Source of the DNA: a bacterium
GTDB taxonomy: Bacteria > 4484-113 > JAFGCY01
NCBI GenBank assembly: GCA_020849855.1
Contig: JADZFO010000056.1
Location: 1-64,000 of the forward strand
Direction of reading: 5' to 3'
Length of the DNA stretch: 64,000 nt
In this document: positions 9,062-17,351 of the stretch, in pieces
Layout: every line of letters starts with the position of its first letter
Numbering within the stretch: position 1 is the stretch's first letter
The notes under the pieces: model-generated
What the model was told of the DNA's origin: nothing
What the model saw: only the letters and a program-made list of their open reading frames with translations
The model's database searches: none
Translations under genes and position numbers: made by a program

Positions 9062-9089
9062 AAAAGCCCCGGCCGAAGCCGGGGCTTTT
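9062..9089. terminator. bidirectional Rho-independent terminator
   Basis: A perfect 12-bp stem (AAAAGCCCCGGC / GCCGGGGCTTTT) has a CGAA tetraloop and T-runs on both strands. It lies between the convergent ABC ATPase and NPC-repeat lipoprotein genes and should stop both transcripts. Confidence 0.93.
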
Positions 9090-9124
9090 TGTTGCATCAT
9101 TAGAGCCTCGAAAGGCCTCTGATC

Positions 9125-9583
9125 TTAGTGGCCGCCGCAGGGATTGGCAGTCTCGCCACCACCGCAGGGGTTAGCGGTCTCGCCGCCACCGCAGGGGTTA
9201 GCAGCCTCGCCGCCGCCGCAGGGGTTGGCAGCCTCGCCACCGGCGCAGGGGTTGCAGGGGTTAGCATGCTCGCCGCCAGCGCAGGGGTTGCAAGGGTTCG
9301 CCGTGCCGCAAGGGTTGCAGGGGTTGGCGGTACCACAGGGGTTCGCGGCGGCATCGCCGGCCGGGGCACAGGGGTTGGCAGCGGCATCGCCGGCCGGGGC
9401 GCAGGGGTTGCTGGCCTCTTCAGTGCCAGCAGCAGAACCGCTGTCGCTCGGCGGGGTGCTCATGCTGGTACCAGCATCGCCGGCACCCGTACCCTCTTCG
9501 GTCTTCGGACAACCCGCAACGATCATACAGATCAGGGCCATCACGAGGAGCGCATAAAGACGTATGTTTGAGGACCTCCTCAT
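9125..9583 (-). CDS. cysteine-rich NPC-repeat lipoprotein
   Basis: 152 residues. The N-terminus MRRSSNIRLYALLVMALICM is a lipoprotein signal ending in the lipobox VAGC, so the mature protein is lipid-anchored at Cys25. After an acidic Ser/Gly linker come 13 copies of the triplet Asn-Pro-Cys in three spacer types: NPCAPAGDAA, NPCNPCGTA/NPCNPCAGGE, and NPCGGGE(T/A)A. The regular cysteines suggest metal or thiol chemistry at the surface or a disulphide-linked fibre; this is inference. Similar NPC-rich tracts are known as low-complexity tails in other bacteria, without assigned function. There is no SD; TAGTGT lies 6 nt before ATG, so the mRNA is probably leaderless. A bidirectional terminator follows the stop. 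Confidence 0.8.
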   Translation of the reverse strand: MRRSSNIRLYALLVMALICMIVAGCPKTEEGTGAGDAGTSMSTPPSDSGSAAGTEEASNPCAPAGDAAANPCAPAGDAAANPCGTANPCNPCGTANPCNPCAGGEHANPCNPCAGGEAANPCGGGEAANPCGGGETANPCGGGETANPCGGH

Positions 9584-9589
9584 TCTCGT

Positions 9590-9595
9590 ACACTA
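9590..9595 (-). promoter_or_regulatory. -10 box, leaderless start of NPC lipoprotein
   Basis: TAGTGT with 6 nt to the ATG at 9583 and no SD in between. Confidence 0.45.
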
Positions 9596-9678
9596 GGCTA
9601 GAGTGACCGGGGATGATAGCACCAATGGGCAAGCTGAGCAATTGTAAAGACGACAAAGCCGGAAATTTAACAATCGTT

Positions 9679-9718
9679 GCCTCGCAGACAAAGTAATGGC
9701 CTCGCAGACAAAGTAATG
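9679..9718. repeat. 20-bp direct tandem repeat, two copies
   Basis: The 20-mer beginning GCCTCGCAGACA occurs twice head to tail without mismatch in a non-coding stretch between two minus-strand genes. No role is evident. Confidence 0.9.
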
Positions 9719-9790
9719 CCACCTGGACTGAAGCTGGCCCGGGGAATGGCTGAACCGGGAGGAAGGGGCGTCAGCATGCGCCAGGACTGA

Positions 9791-10492
9791 TCAATAGCCT
9801 ATGACGAAGCACAGATCGCCATTGGTGAAGTCACAGTAGCTGATCGCCGGCTTGCCGTTGATGATGGCCAGCGAAGTATGCTGGCCTGCGTGCCTGGCGG
9901 TGTCCACAGTGACCGAGGTGCCCCACTTTCCGCTACCCAGCCCTTTGGCCCGCACAAAGCGCAGGCTGCCGTTGCTGGCGTCGTTATAGCTGATCGCCGC
10001 CTGGCCGTTCACCTCGGCCAGGGAGCTTGTGTAGCCAGTCTGTCCGGCGTCATCCACTGTGATGTTGTTCCAGCCATGCAGCGGCCACTGTTGTTATTGC
10101 TCACAGCGATAAAGACCGGGTCAACGGCGCTGTCGTCAGACAGGTGTGCTTCCACCTGCACCAGCGACCGCGCTTCGGGCGCAAAGCCCTAGACGGCCCA
10201 CTCGAAGGTCCCGCCGTCGCTGGAATCCAGACGTCCCACTTCCGCGCCGGGCGTTCCCTGCAACAAAAAGCCGGTGCTGTTGGCCAGGCGCTCCTGGGGC
10301 GCGATGGCCGTGTCCTGCAGCGCGCTGGCGCCGCGTAGTTCGCCAAGCCGGGGGCAGGCCGGCGCCAAGCTGCGCACCTGCTGTCTCAGCGGCCGACGGC
10401 AATGCTGCTTCGCGGCGCTGTTCAAGGCGGGAAGCTGCACAGGACTACAGGAACAGCACAAGCAGAGGCAGAAGAACAATGTTGTGGAGCAT
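9791..10492 (-). pseudogene. decayed, internally deleted copy of the adjacent PKD lipoprotein gene
   Basis: Translating all three minus frames reconstructs a shortened relative of the 719-residue protein encoded at 10552-12711. In order: a lipoprotein-like start MLHNIVLLPLLVLFL, an amber codon (10189-style TAG at 10445-10447), SCAASRLEQ, a frameshift, LGELRGASALQDTAIAP through DGGTFEWAV, a second amber (10189-10191), GFAPEARSLVQVEAHLSDDS, then a junction and frameshift near 10090 straight into LHGWNNITVDDAGQ and two C-terminal repeats ending FVIGY. The PKD domains and most C-terminal repeats of the intact gene are missing. The upstream GGAG site and about 40 bp of 5' flank are also conserved with the intact gene, so the copy arose by duplication of the whole unit. 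The last piece (9791-10057) is open for 88 codons but lacks a signal sequence. Confidence 0.85.
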
Positions 10493-10551
10493 TAGTTCTC
10501 CATCCACAGGACAAGCGCTTGGGACTTTACGGGGCTGGTCAGCATGGCAGT

Positions 10552-12711
10552 CTAGAAGCCAATGGCGAAACGCAAGTCGCCGTTTGTCGCGTCGTAATAG
10601 CTAATCGCCGGGCTGCCATTGAAGACAGCAAGTGAGACATACCAGCCTACTAAGTCCGCGCTGTCCAGGGTCAGCGGAGTGTCCCAGGTGCTGCCGTCGG
10701 CGTCCAGGGCGCGGACAAAGCGCAGGTCAAAGTTGGTGAAGTCGGCATAGGCAATCGAGGGGGTCCCACCGACAACCGCAAGCGAGGGGTTGACGCCTGT
10801 GTCGCCCGCGCTGTCGAGTGTGAGTGGCAAGCCCCATGAGGCACCGTCGGCGTCATTGGCCCGCACAAACTTCATGTCCCTTGTGCTCGCCTGAAAGGTG
10901 TAAGCGATGGCAGGATTACCATTAACGATTTCAAGTGAACTGCTTCGCCCCGTGCTGCCCGTACTGTCCGGGATCACTGGTGCTAACCATGAGTTGCCTT
11001 CTGCATCCGAAGACCGCACATAACGCAAATCCTGGTTCAAACTGTCGTAGTAACTGATCGCCGGCTTGCCATTGACAACATTCATTGAGCAATCAAGGAA
11101 AGACCCCACGGTATCCACCAGCACTGAGGACCCCCAGTTAGTGCCATCTGCATCATTAGCCCGGAGGTAGCGCAGTTCATGAACAGAGTCTGCGCTGTAG
11201 CAGATGGCCGGCCGGCCGTTCACCTCGGTCAGAGAGGAGAACTGACCAAGATCCTGACCCAGCTCCAAGGGCGAACCCCAGGTCGTGCCATTGGCGTCAA
11301 GTGCGCGAGCAAAGCGAAGTGTGTAGTCTGTCAGGCTCCAGTAGCTGATGGCCGGGTTGCCGTTGATCACAGCCAGTGAGCTGTTGAGCCCGGTGTTGCC
11401 GCCGCTGTCCACAGTGATGGCTGCGTTCCATTTAGAACCGTTGATTCCCTTGGCCCGGACATAACGCAAGCTTGAGTTGGTCGAGTCCTGGTAGCTAATG
11501 GCAGGTTGGCCATTGACCACAGCCAGTGAAGAATCCAGGCCGGTGATATTCTCAGATTCGACCAGGTGTGTGTTCCAGCCATGCACCTGCAGCAGGGCAG
11601 TGTCCACATCAGTCGTGCCGTCATTGTCCGTGACCCGCAACCGCAACGGGAAGCGGCCGGCCTCAGGCGGAGTGATGTCGATCGAGCTGTCGGTGCCGCT
11701 GGATTCAAAGCTGCCGTTGGCGTCGCTGTCAAACTCATAGAGCACGATGCTGCCATCGCTGTCGCTGCTCAGCGCTCCACCCAGGGTCAGCATCTCGCCC
11801 TCGTTCACCTCGTCGGGTGTCAGATTCAGACGCGCGACGGGCGGCTCATTCGCCTGCGCATCAACGGTGACGTCCAGGGTGGTCTCCGCCGTCGCGCCGT
11901 CCGCATCGGTGACGCGCAGGCGGGCAGTGAAAGCGCCCGGCAGCATATAGCTGTGTTGTGCGCTGCTGTCTGGCCCTGAGGCATCATAGGTCCCATCGTC
12001 GCGGAAGTCGAATTCGTAGAGCACAATGCTGTCGTCGGGGTCGCTGGAGGCTGCGGCTTCGAAGTTCACCGCCAGCGGCGCGATGCCTTGAGCTACATCA
12101 GCCTGCAGATCCGCCGTCGGGGGGTCGTTTTCGAGGGTGGTGATGGAGATGCCCTGCAGGCTCAGGTCGCTGCCCACCGGAGCCAGAATGGCGAAGTAGG
12201 CTGTCGGCATCGGTTCGGGAGAAAGATGCACCGCGTTGTTCAGAACCCGCGTAATCGCCAGACTGTTGGCGCTGGAGCTGTATGGCCCGCTGATATCCCA
12301 GCGGCCGCTGCTGTAGTTGGCCAGCGCGACAAAGGCCGGGTCGACCGCGCTGTCATCCTGCAGGTGGAACTCGACCTGCACCAGTGGGCCGGCTGGTGGC
12401 GCGAAGCCGTAGAGTGCCCACTCGTAGGGTCCGCCATCTGCGGCATTCAGGCGCCCGACCTCGGATCCCGGCGAGCCCTGCAGGCCAAAGCCAGCGCTGT
12501 TGTCCAGGCGCTGGTCCGGCCTGATCGCCGTGTCGCTAAGTGCGCGGGCGCCGCGCAATTCACCGAGCGACGGCAGGCCGGCACGAAACTGAGCGTTGAC
12601 TGCATCAGCCCCCGTTGCCAGAGGTGTTTCATTATGCTGCTCGAGGCGGGAACTTGCACAGGCTTGCAATCCAAGCAGCGACAGGAGGAGGAGCAGATAG
12701 GCAATGCGCAT
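10552..12711 (-). CDS. PKD-domain surface lipoprotein with C-terminal propeller-like repeats
   Basis: 719 residues from the ATG at 12711, chosen because GGAG lies 6 nt upstream and the arrangement is kept in the decayed copy; an upstream in-frame ATG (12738) has no ribosome site. The signal MRIAYLLLLLSLLGLQAC is a lipobox type. An N-terminal domain (about 30-190, LPSLGELRGARAL and DGGPYEWALYGF) is shared with the proteins at 53293 and 55731. Two PKD-type Ig domains follow (about 190-370, each with DSDGSIVLYEFD-like strands). From about 385 to the end run seven or so ~45-residue repeats with the core SSLAVVNGNPAISYYD and LRFVRAxDADGxxW, probably blades of a beta-propeller. The role is likely surface binding or adhesion; no enzyme motif is seen. 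Confidence 0.85.
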   Translation of the reverse strand: MRIAYLLLLLSLLGLQACASSRLEQHNETPLATGADAVNAQFRAGLPSLGELRGARALSDTAIRPDQRLDNSAGFGLQGSPGSEVGRLNAADGGPYEWALYGFAPPAGPLVQVEFHLQDDSAVDPAFVALANYSSGRWDISGPYSSSANSLAITRVLNNAVHLSPEPMPTAYFAILAPVGSDLSLQGISITTLENDPPTADLQADVAQGIAPLAVNFEAAASSDPDDSIVLYEFDFRDDGTYDASGPDSSAQHSYMLPGAFTARLRVTDADGATAETTLDVTVDAQANEPPVARLNLTPDEVNEGEMLTLGGALSSDSDGSIVLYEFDSDANGSFESSGTDSSIDITPPEAGRFPLRLRVTDNDGTTDVDTALLQVHGWNTHLVESENITGLDSSLAVVNGQPAISYQDSTNSSLRYVRAKGINGSKWNAAITVDSGGNTGLNSSLAVINGNPAISYWSLTDYTLRFARALDANGTTWGSPLELGQDLGQFSSLTEVNGRPAICYSADSVHELRYLRANDADGTNWGSSVLVDTVGSFLDCSMNVVNGKPAISYYDSLNQDLRYVRSSDAEGNSWLAPVIPDSTGSTGRSSSLEIVNGNPAIAYTFQASTRDMKFVRANDADGASWGLPLTLDSAGDTGVNPSLAVVGGTPSIAYADFTNFDLRFVRALDADGSTWDTPLTLDSADLVGWYVSLAVFNGSPAISYYDATNGDLRFAIGF

Positions 12712-12773
12712 ACGATTCTCCATCGACAGGACAAGCATCTGTTATTTTACACGGCTGGTCCGCGCAAGTATTC

Positions 12774-12986
12774 ATAAGGCCGATGGCGAGCGCAGGTAGC
12801 CTTGTCGATATCAAAGCAGCCAATAGCACGCTTAGGGTTGACCACAGCCGGTGAGATGCTGGGGCAGGTAAGGCCGCGGAAGAAGGCGTCAGCTCCTCCC
12901 TTACTTTTACTGCCCTCAAGGCTGCTGATCCAAACAGCAATTCCGCCAGGCACACTCGGGTTACCATTCAGCTTGCGCAGAAGCAC
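12774..12986 (-). pseudogene. remnant of a third PKD-lipoprotein copy (C-terminal repeats)
   Basis: On the minus strand the frame reads KLNGNPS, then SPAVVNPKRAIGCFD and TCARHRPYEY, which aligns with the repeat core SLAVVNGNPAISYYD and the C-terminus LRFAIGF of the neighbouring intact gene. Most conserved Gly/Ser/Tyr positions are changed and there is no start. It is the 3' end of a heavily decayed copy lying upstream of the intact gene in the same orientation. Confidence 0.5.
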
Positions 12987-13063
12987 TGCCTTCCAGTCGC
13001 TGGCGCGTGCGCGTGCTGCGGCTGAGTGCCTCGCACGTCTAAACGAATGGCCTGTTCGGTGCT

Positions 13064-14233
13064 CTAGGCGCCGATCCAGCTGCGCGGGTAGTCCTGGTCC
13101 TCAATGGACAGGGCCTGCTTTGCCACCTTCAGTGGCCGCAGGGTGTCGATCATCACTGCGTACTCATTGGTGGCCTTGGCTCCGCCGAGGCTTTCGATGG
13201 TGCCGAAGCGGCCGGGATGCGGCCCGTGCGGAATACCGTCCGGGTGCAGCGTGATCGAACCGTATTCGATGCCCTTGCGGCTCATGAACTCGCTGGAGGC
13301 ATAGAACAGCACCTCATCGCTCATCACGTTGCTGTGGACGTATGGCGTGACGATGGCCTCGGGGTGGAAGTCAAAGGGCCGCGGGCAGAAGCTGCAGGTC
13401 ACAAATCCGTCGCCCTGCAGAGTCTGGTGGATTGGCGGCGGCTGATGGATCGCGCCGACAATCGGCTCGAAATCATAGATGCTGAAGGCCCAGGGATAGT
13501 AGTAACCGTCCCAGCCAACGACATCGCAGGGATGGTGGTCGAGGAACATCTCGGTGATCGCATTTGAGTGCTTGATCACGATGCGGTACTCGCCCATCTC
13601 GTCCCTCGGAGCGGTGTAGACCGGCCGGCGGATATCGCGCTCGCTGAAGGGCGCGCCTTCCACGAACTGACCGCGCTCGTTGACATAGCGCTTGGGCCAG
13701 CGGACATAACCCACCGAGTCGAAGATCAGTACGCGCGAAGGCAGGGCGTCAAAGCGCCAGCGGTGCAGAATGCCGCGCGGGACAACCACATAGTCGCCCT
13801 GGCGGAACTTAAGCTCGCCGAACTGGCTCTCCAGTGTGCCGCTGCCCTCCGAGACGAAGCAGACCTCATCGCCAGAGGCGTTGCGGTAGAAGAAGTCGTC
13901 GTTCTGATTGACCACCGCGAAGAGGATCGCCACTTCGCTGTTGAAGAGGATCGGCGTGCGGTCCAGAACGATGGAGCCGCCGGTCGTGAGCTGACTGGTA
14001 CGCAGATGCCGATTGCGCAGGGCGTGGGGTGCGTCGTCCGCCTCCAGCTTCCAGTCACGCAGATGGCCATAGCTGAGCATGGAGCTGGGGTGATGGATGT
14101 GGTAGAGCAGGCTGGCGGGGCCGGTGAAGCCCTTGTTACCCATGAGCTGCTCGTAATAGAAGCCGCCCTGCGGGTTTGGGAAGGCGATGTGGCGCTTGCG
14201 GGGGAACTCGCCCAGCGAATGATAGATCGGCAT
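13064..14233 (-). CDS. hmgA: homogentisate 1,2-dioxygenase
   Basis: 389 residues, the size of the short bacterial form. It opens the aromatic ring of homogentisate with O2 to give maleylacetoacetate. The cupin iron site is recognisable: H300 in YVHSNVMSDEV, the acidic ligand at D306/E307 and H336 in PHGPHPG. The short bacterial clade commonly has HSNVxSDE here, so Asp is not a lesion. It is the last of three genes in the order hppD, fahA, hmgA on the minus strand, 114 nt after fahA. TAAAAT lies 6 nt before ATG with no SD, so it may also have its own leaderless promoter. Confidence 0.95.
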   Translation of the reverse strand: MPIYHSLGEFPRKRHIAFPNPQGGFYYEQLMGNKGFTGPASLLYHIHHPSSMLSYGHLRDWKLEADDAPHALRNRHLRTSQLTTGGSIVLDRTPILFNSEVAILFAVVNQNDDFFYRNASGDEVCFVSEGSGTLESQFGELKFRQGDYVVVPRGILHRWRFDALPSRVLIFDSVGYVRWPKRYVNERGQFVEGAPFSERDIRRPVYTAPRDEMGEYRIVIKHSNAITEMFLDHHPCDVVGWDGYYYPWAFSIYDFEPIVGAIHQPPPIHQTLQGDGFVTCSFCPRPFDFHPEAIVTPYVHSNVMSDEVLFYASSEFMSRKGIEYGSITLHPDGIPHGPHPGRFGTIESLGGAKATNEYAVMIDTLRPLKVAKQALSIEDQDYPRSWIGA

Positions 14234-14239
14234 GAACTG

Positions 14240-14245
14240 ATTTTA
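14240..14245 (-). promoter_or_regulatory. -10 box, leaderless start of hmgA
   Basis: TAAAAT, then CAGTTC, then the ATG at 14233. No SD is present. Confidence 0.5.
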
Positions 14246-14347
14246 CTGCCAGCGCGGCGCGGCGGCATAGCGTATTGCGTTGAGACGGAGACTCAATTGG
14301 CAATGGGCCTGCACGCCACCGGGTCAGATCATCTTGATAGCCGGCAG

Positions 14348-15328
14348 TTATCCGGCCACGATCCGGTTCCGTATCACGCCCAGCCGCTCAATCTCAATCT
14401 CAACTGTGTCGCCGACGCCCAGCCAGCCGTCGACCCCGGTGCCGATCGGGCTGCCGTCCTCGAACTGCGTGCCGGTCTCCAGCAGGCAGCCGCGGCCGCA
14501 GGTGCCGGAGCCCAGCACGTCGCCGGGGTAGAGCATGACACCCTGGCTGGCGCGCTCGATGAGCTGGGCAAAGCCGAAGTAAATGCTGGACCATTTGTTT
14601 TCGCAGGTCACACGGCCGTTGACCGAGCAGCGCATCGCCAGGTCAAAGCCCTTGCCGGAGCGCTTGTCCTCCAGCTCTTCAGGGGTGACAAGGTAAGGGC
14701 CGATGGAGGTGGCGAAGTCCTTGCCCTTGGCCGGACCGAGGTTCATCACCATCTCCGCGCGCTGGGCATCGCGCAGCGACCAGTCGTTCATCACGAAGTA
14801 GCCGGCGATATGGCTTTCGGCATCGGCGGCGCTGATGTCGCGCCCGGCCTTGCCGATGACGCAGCCGATCTCCACCTCGTAATCCAGCCACTGGCCGGCC
14901 TTCGGAAAAGCCACATCGCTGTAAGGTCCGCTGATGGCCTGGTGGTTGCTGAAATAGAAGACCGGAAACTTGTACCAGTCCTCGATCATTTCCGCGCCGC
15001 GGCGGGCGCGGGCGTTCTTAACATGCTCCTCGAAGCCGTAGCCGTCGCGGAAGGAGGCGACGGGCAGTACCGGGGCTTCGAGGCTGACTTCCTCGGCGGC
15101 GAAGCTTGCCACGTCATCGCTGTGGTTGGCCAGATTGATCTCCAGCTCCTCGCGCAGGCGGGTGAAATCGGCCAGGGTGCGGCTGCCGATGCGACGCTCG
15201 GCAAGCTGGTCATCGCTACGGCTGGAGGAGGCCAGCACGATATCGCTGACGTTGTAGATCCGGCCGTTGAAGAGCATGCCGGCGTGGACGCGCTGGTCGC
15301 CAGAAACACGGAAGTTGCACAGACGCAT
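14348..15328 (-). CDS. fahA: fumarylacetoacetate hydrolase family protein
   Basis: 326 residues from ATG 15328 (MRLCNFRV). It hydrolyses fumarylacetoacetate to fumarate and acetoacetate, the last step of tyrosine breakdown. The FAH catalytic region is present: FYFSNHQAISGP, then DYEVEIGCVIGKAGRDIS with the two metal-binding Glu, and NDWSLRDAQ, MLYPGDVLGSGTCGRG and ETGTQFEDG further on. The start at MRLCNF is chosen over an upstream in-frame ATG at 15352 because the first lies inside a palindromic repeat, and TACAAT sits exactly 6 nt before 15328. Gene order with hppD and hmgA supports the function. Maleylacetoacetate isomerase, needed between the two steps, is not in the window. Confidence 0.92.
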   Translation of the reverse strand: MRLCNFRVSGDQRVHAGMLFNGRIYNVSDIVLASSSRSDDQLAERRIGSRTLADFTRLREELEINLANHSDDVASFAAEEVSLEAPVLPVASFRDGYGFEEHVKNARARRGAEMIEDWYKFPVFYFSNHQAISGPYSDVAFPKAGQWLDYEVEIGCVIGKAGRDISAADAESHIAGYFVMNDWSLRDAQRAEMVMNLGPAKGKDFATSIGPYLVTPEELEDKRSGKGFDLAMRCSVNGRVTCENKWSSIYFGFAQLIERASQGVMLYPGDVLGSGTCGRGCLLETGTQFEDGSPIGTGVDGWLGVGDTVEIEIERLGVIRNRIVAG

Positions 15329-15333
15329 GCGGA

Positions 15334-15417
15334 TATTGTAGGGGCCGCACATGTGCGGCCCACTGCAATAACTAACAGGAAGAGGGCCCGCACATGCGCA
15401 GCCCCCGCTTCCTACAG
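15334..15417. repeat. REP/BIME-like inverted pair of palindromes between hppD and fahA
   Basis: The element begins TGTAGGGGCC on the plus strand and ends CCTACAG. It holds a perfect 20-bp palindrome (15342-15361, GGGCCGCACA and its complement) and an imperfect one (about 15384-15405). Its right end CTACAG includes the TAG stop of hppD on the minus strand. Its left end, read on the minus strand, gives the TACAAT -10 box of fahA. It belongs to the dispersed palindrome family seen across the window. Confidence 0.85.
15335..15340 (-). promoter_or_regulatory. -10 box of fahA formed by the repeat end
   Basis: TACAAT, spacer ATCCGC, ATG at 15328. The first four bases (TACA) are the terminal bases of the palindromic element. 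It is probably a leaderless promoter inside the homogentisate operon. Confidence 0.5.
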
Positions 15418-16545
15418 ATTCCCACGCAGGGCCTGCTCGCGCTCAATGGACTCAAACAGGGCCTTGAAGTTGCCCTTGCCAAAGCCCTTGGCGCCGCGGC
15501 GCTGGATGATTTCATAGAACAGGGTCGGGCGGTCCTCCACCGGCTTGCTGAAGAGCTGCAGCAGGTAGCCGTCCTCGTCACGGTCGACCAGCAGGTTCAG
15601 ACGCTTGACCTCGTCCATCGGCTCCTGGATAGTGCCGACGCGCTCCGGCACGTCCTCGTAGTAGGTCTCGGGCACCCGCAGGAACTCAACGCCGTTCTTG
15701 CGCAGCGTATCGACTGTCTCCAGAATGTCTTTGGTCAGCAGCGCGATATGCTGCACACCAGGGCCGTGGTAGAAGTCCAGGTACTCTTCGATCTGGCTCT
15801 TCTTTTTGCCCGCCGCCGGCTCGTTTATCGGGAACTTGATCACGTAGTTGCCCGAACTCATCACGATGCTCATCAGCGCGCTGTACTCAGTGGAGATGTC
15901 CTTGTCGTCGAAGGTGATGTAGCGATGGAATCCCATCACATTGCTGTAGAAGTCGGCCCAGAACTGCATCTTGCCCAGCTCTACATTGCCCACCATATGG
16001 TCAATGCGGATCAGGCCGCAGCCTGCTCCTGGGATGTGCTTCTCGATATAGCCGGGCAGGAAGACGCCGTTGTAGTCGCTATGGCCGTTGCTGCCGGCTG
16101 CGCCGGGGACCGTCGCGCCGATGAAGCTGTGGATCGTATCGCCGTAGGTATGGATGGAGGCGCGGCGGACCTTGCCAAAGCTGTCCTCGCTCCAGTGCGG
16201 CTCCTGATACGGCACCGCGCCGCGCCTGACCGCCTCGCCCCAGGAGAAGTCGACATCATCAACCTCGAAAGCAATGTCGCGGACGCCGTCGCCGTGGCGC
16301 ACCAGATGCGCATTAATCTCATGTTCCGGGTGCATCGGCGTAGTTAGCACCAGATGGATATCGTTCTGGCGCATCACATAGCTGGTCAGCTCGCGGTTCT
16401 GCGTTTCAAGCCCGCGGTAGGCGAAGTAATCGAAACCGAAGGCCTTGTGGTAGTAGTAGGCTGCCTGCTTCGCGTTGCCAACCCAGAACTCAACGTGGTG
16501 GATGCGCTTAAGCTGCAGCGGGTTGTCCATAGGCGTGCTGTCCAT
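15412..16545 (-). CDS. hppD: 4-hydroxyphenylpyruvate dioxygenase
   Basis: 377 residues from ATG 16545. It converts 4-hydroxyphenylpyruvate to homogentisate. Two VOC-fold halves are present, with iron ligands H183 (IDHMVGNV), H266 ([10 protein letters not shown]) and E345 ([11 protein letters not shown]). The start MDSTPMDNP is supported by GGGAG 4 nt upstream; a longer in-frame extension to 16623 is rich in Arg and has no site. The stop codon TAG is provided by the end of the adjacent palindromic repeat. It is first in the hppD-fahA-hmgA cluster, so the organism can use tyrosine or phenylalanine, or detoxify homogentisate, when oxygen is present. Confidence 0.96.
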   Translation of the reverse strand: MDSTPMDNPLQLKRIHHVEFWVGNAKQAAYYYHKAFGFDYFAYRGLETQNRELTSYVMRQNDIHLVLTTPMHPEHEINAHLVRHGDGVRDIAFEVDDVDFSWGEAVRRGAVPYQEPHWSEDSFGKVRRASIHTYGDTIHSFIGATVPGAAGSNGHSDYNGVFLPGYIEKHIPGAGCGLIRIDHMVGNVELGKMQFWADFYSNVMGFHRYITFDDKDISTEYSALMSIVMSSGNYVIKFPINEPAAGKKKSQIEEYLDFYHGPGVQHIALLTKDILETVDTLRKNGVEFLRVPETYYEDVPERVGTIQEPMDEVKRLNLLVDRDEDGYLLQLFSKPVEDRPTLFYEIIQRRGAKGFGKGNFKALFESIEREQALRGNL

Positions 16546-16608
16546 AGTGCTCCCTCTCCCGGCCGGCCGCCGGCGAAGTAATTGTAGTGCTGGCCCGTCT
16601 GCCTGTCT

Positions 16609-16621
16609 GCGAATGATTCGC
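16609..16621. promoter_or_regulatory. inverted repeat in hppD promoter region, possible operator
   Basis: GCGAATGATTCGC, a perfect 6-bp inverted repeat around one base, lies 64 bp upstream of hppD and 77 bp upstream of the divergent cohesin lipoprotein gene. The size and position suit a dimeric repressor site. No regulator gene is next to it. Confidence 0.35.
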
Positions 16622-16697
16622 AATTGAAGCAGTCCAGGCTAACAATTTAGGGCGGAAGGCGGATAAAATCAGCCATCCCGTTGATCCGAGGGCTGAC

Positions 16698-17351
16698 ATG
16701 CCTTTGACACCTGTGCAAGTACAAGGCCGGCGCTTGCGCTGCGCCGCGGCTTTGCTGCTGCTGCTTCCGCTGCTGGGCGGCTGTTTCGGCTCCGCCGCCG
16801 ACAGGAACGCCGCCAGCCCCGCTGAAGAGCAGCCTGCGGCCGAATCCAGGCCGGCGGCTGACCCGGTCGCCAGCCGTAACGTTCTGCGCTACAGCATGCC
16901 AGCCCTGGCCAGCCTGAGCCCCGGCGCGGAGTTTGATCTGGTGCTAAGCGCGGACTTTGAAAGTCCGCTGCACCAGGCCAGCGCCCGCTTCGTGTATGAC
17001 TCAAGCGTGCTGGAAGCGGTTCGTGCGCAGCGGGGCGCGCTGTTTCCTGAGGACGCTGTCTTCCTGGCGCGTACTGATATGCAGCCGGGAAGCCTCGATC
17101 TGGCGCCGGCGCTACGCCAGCAGGGCATTGACGCGGCGGTGCCATTTGCCTATACCCGCCTGCCGGAAGACCCGGCCAGCGGCCCCGTCGCTGGTGAGCT
17201 TCTGCGCCTGCGTTTTCGTCTCAAGGCCGCGCCGCAGCGGGGCAAAGCAGCACTGCAGATGCTTAGCGACCAGGACTGGCTGCAGCTGCGCGACAGCGCC
17301 GGCCGCCGCATCGCTTTCAACTTGGAGAGCGTTGAGGAGGCCACGCGATGA
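16698..17351 (+). CDS. cohesin-domain lipoprotein
   Basis: 217 residues. The signal ends with lipobox LLGGC (Cys29); an Ala/Glu/Pro linker follows to about residue 58. From about 60 to 205 is a single cohesin-like domain. It shows the family's start (SLSPGAEFDLVLSADFESPL), the strand FVYDSSVLEAV and the late FAYTRLP and LLRLRFRLKA strands. Cohesins bind dockerin modules with high affinity. The stop overlaps the start of the M6 peptidase (ATGA), and that peptidase ends in a dockerin, so this protein is the likely membrane anchor for it. GAGGG before ATG is the ribosome site; TAAAAT at 16664-16669 is a candidate -10. Cohesin identity is inferred from pattern and context. Confidence 0.75.
   Translation: MPLTPVQVQGRRLRCAAALLLLLPLLGGCFGSAADRNAASPAEEQPAAESRPAADPVASRNVLRYSMPALASLSPGAEFDLVLSADFESPLHQASARFVYDSSVLEAVRAQRGALFPEDAVFLARTDMQPGSLDLAPALRQQGIDAAVPFAYTRLPEDPASGPVAGELLRLRFRLKAAPQRGKAALQMLSDQDWLQLRDSAGRRIAFNLESVEEATR

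Noticed and set aside
12711..12738. Start of the PKD lipoprotein at the upstream ATG 12738
   Set aside because: The GGAG site fits ATG 12711, and the decayed copy keeps this arrangement while lacking the upstream ATG.
13568..15517. 649-codon open frame on the plus strand
   Set aside because: It is antisense to hmgA and fahA, which have conserved catalytic residues, and its product has no recognisable domain; high-GC third positions create such shadow frames.
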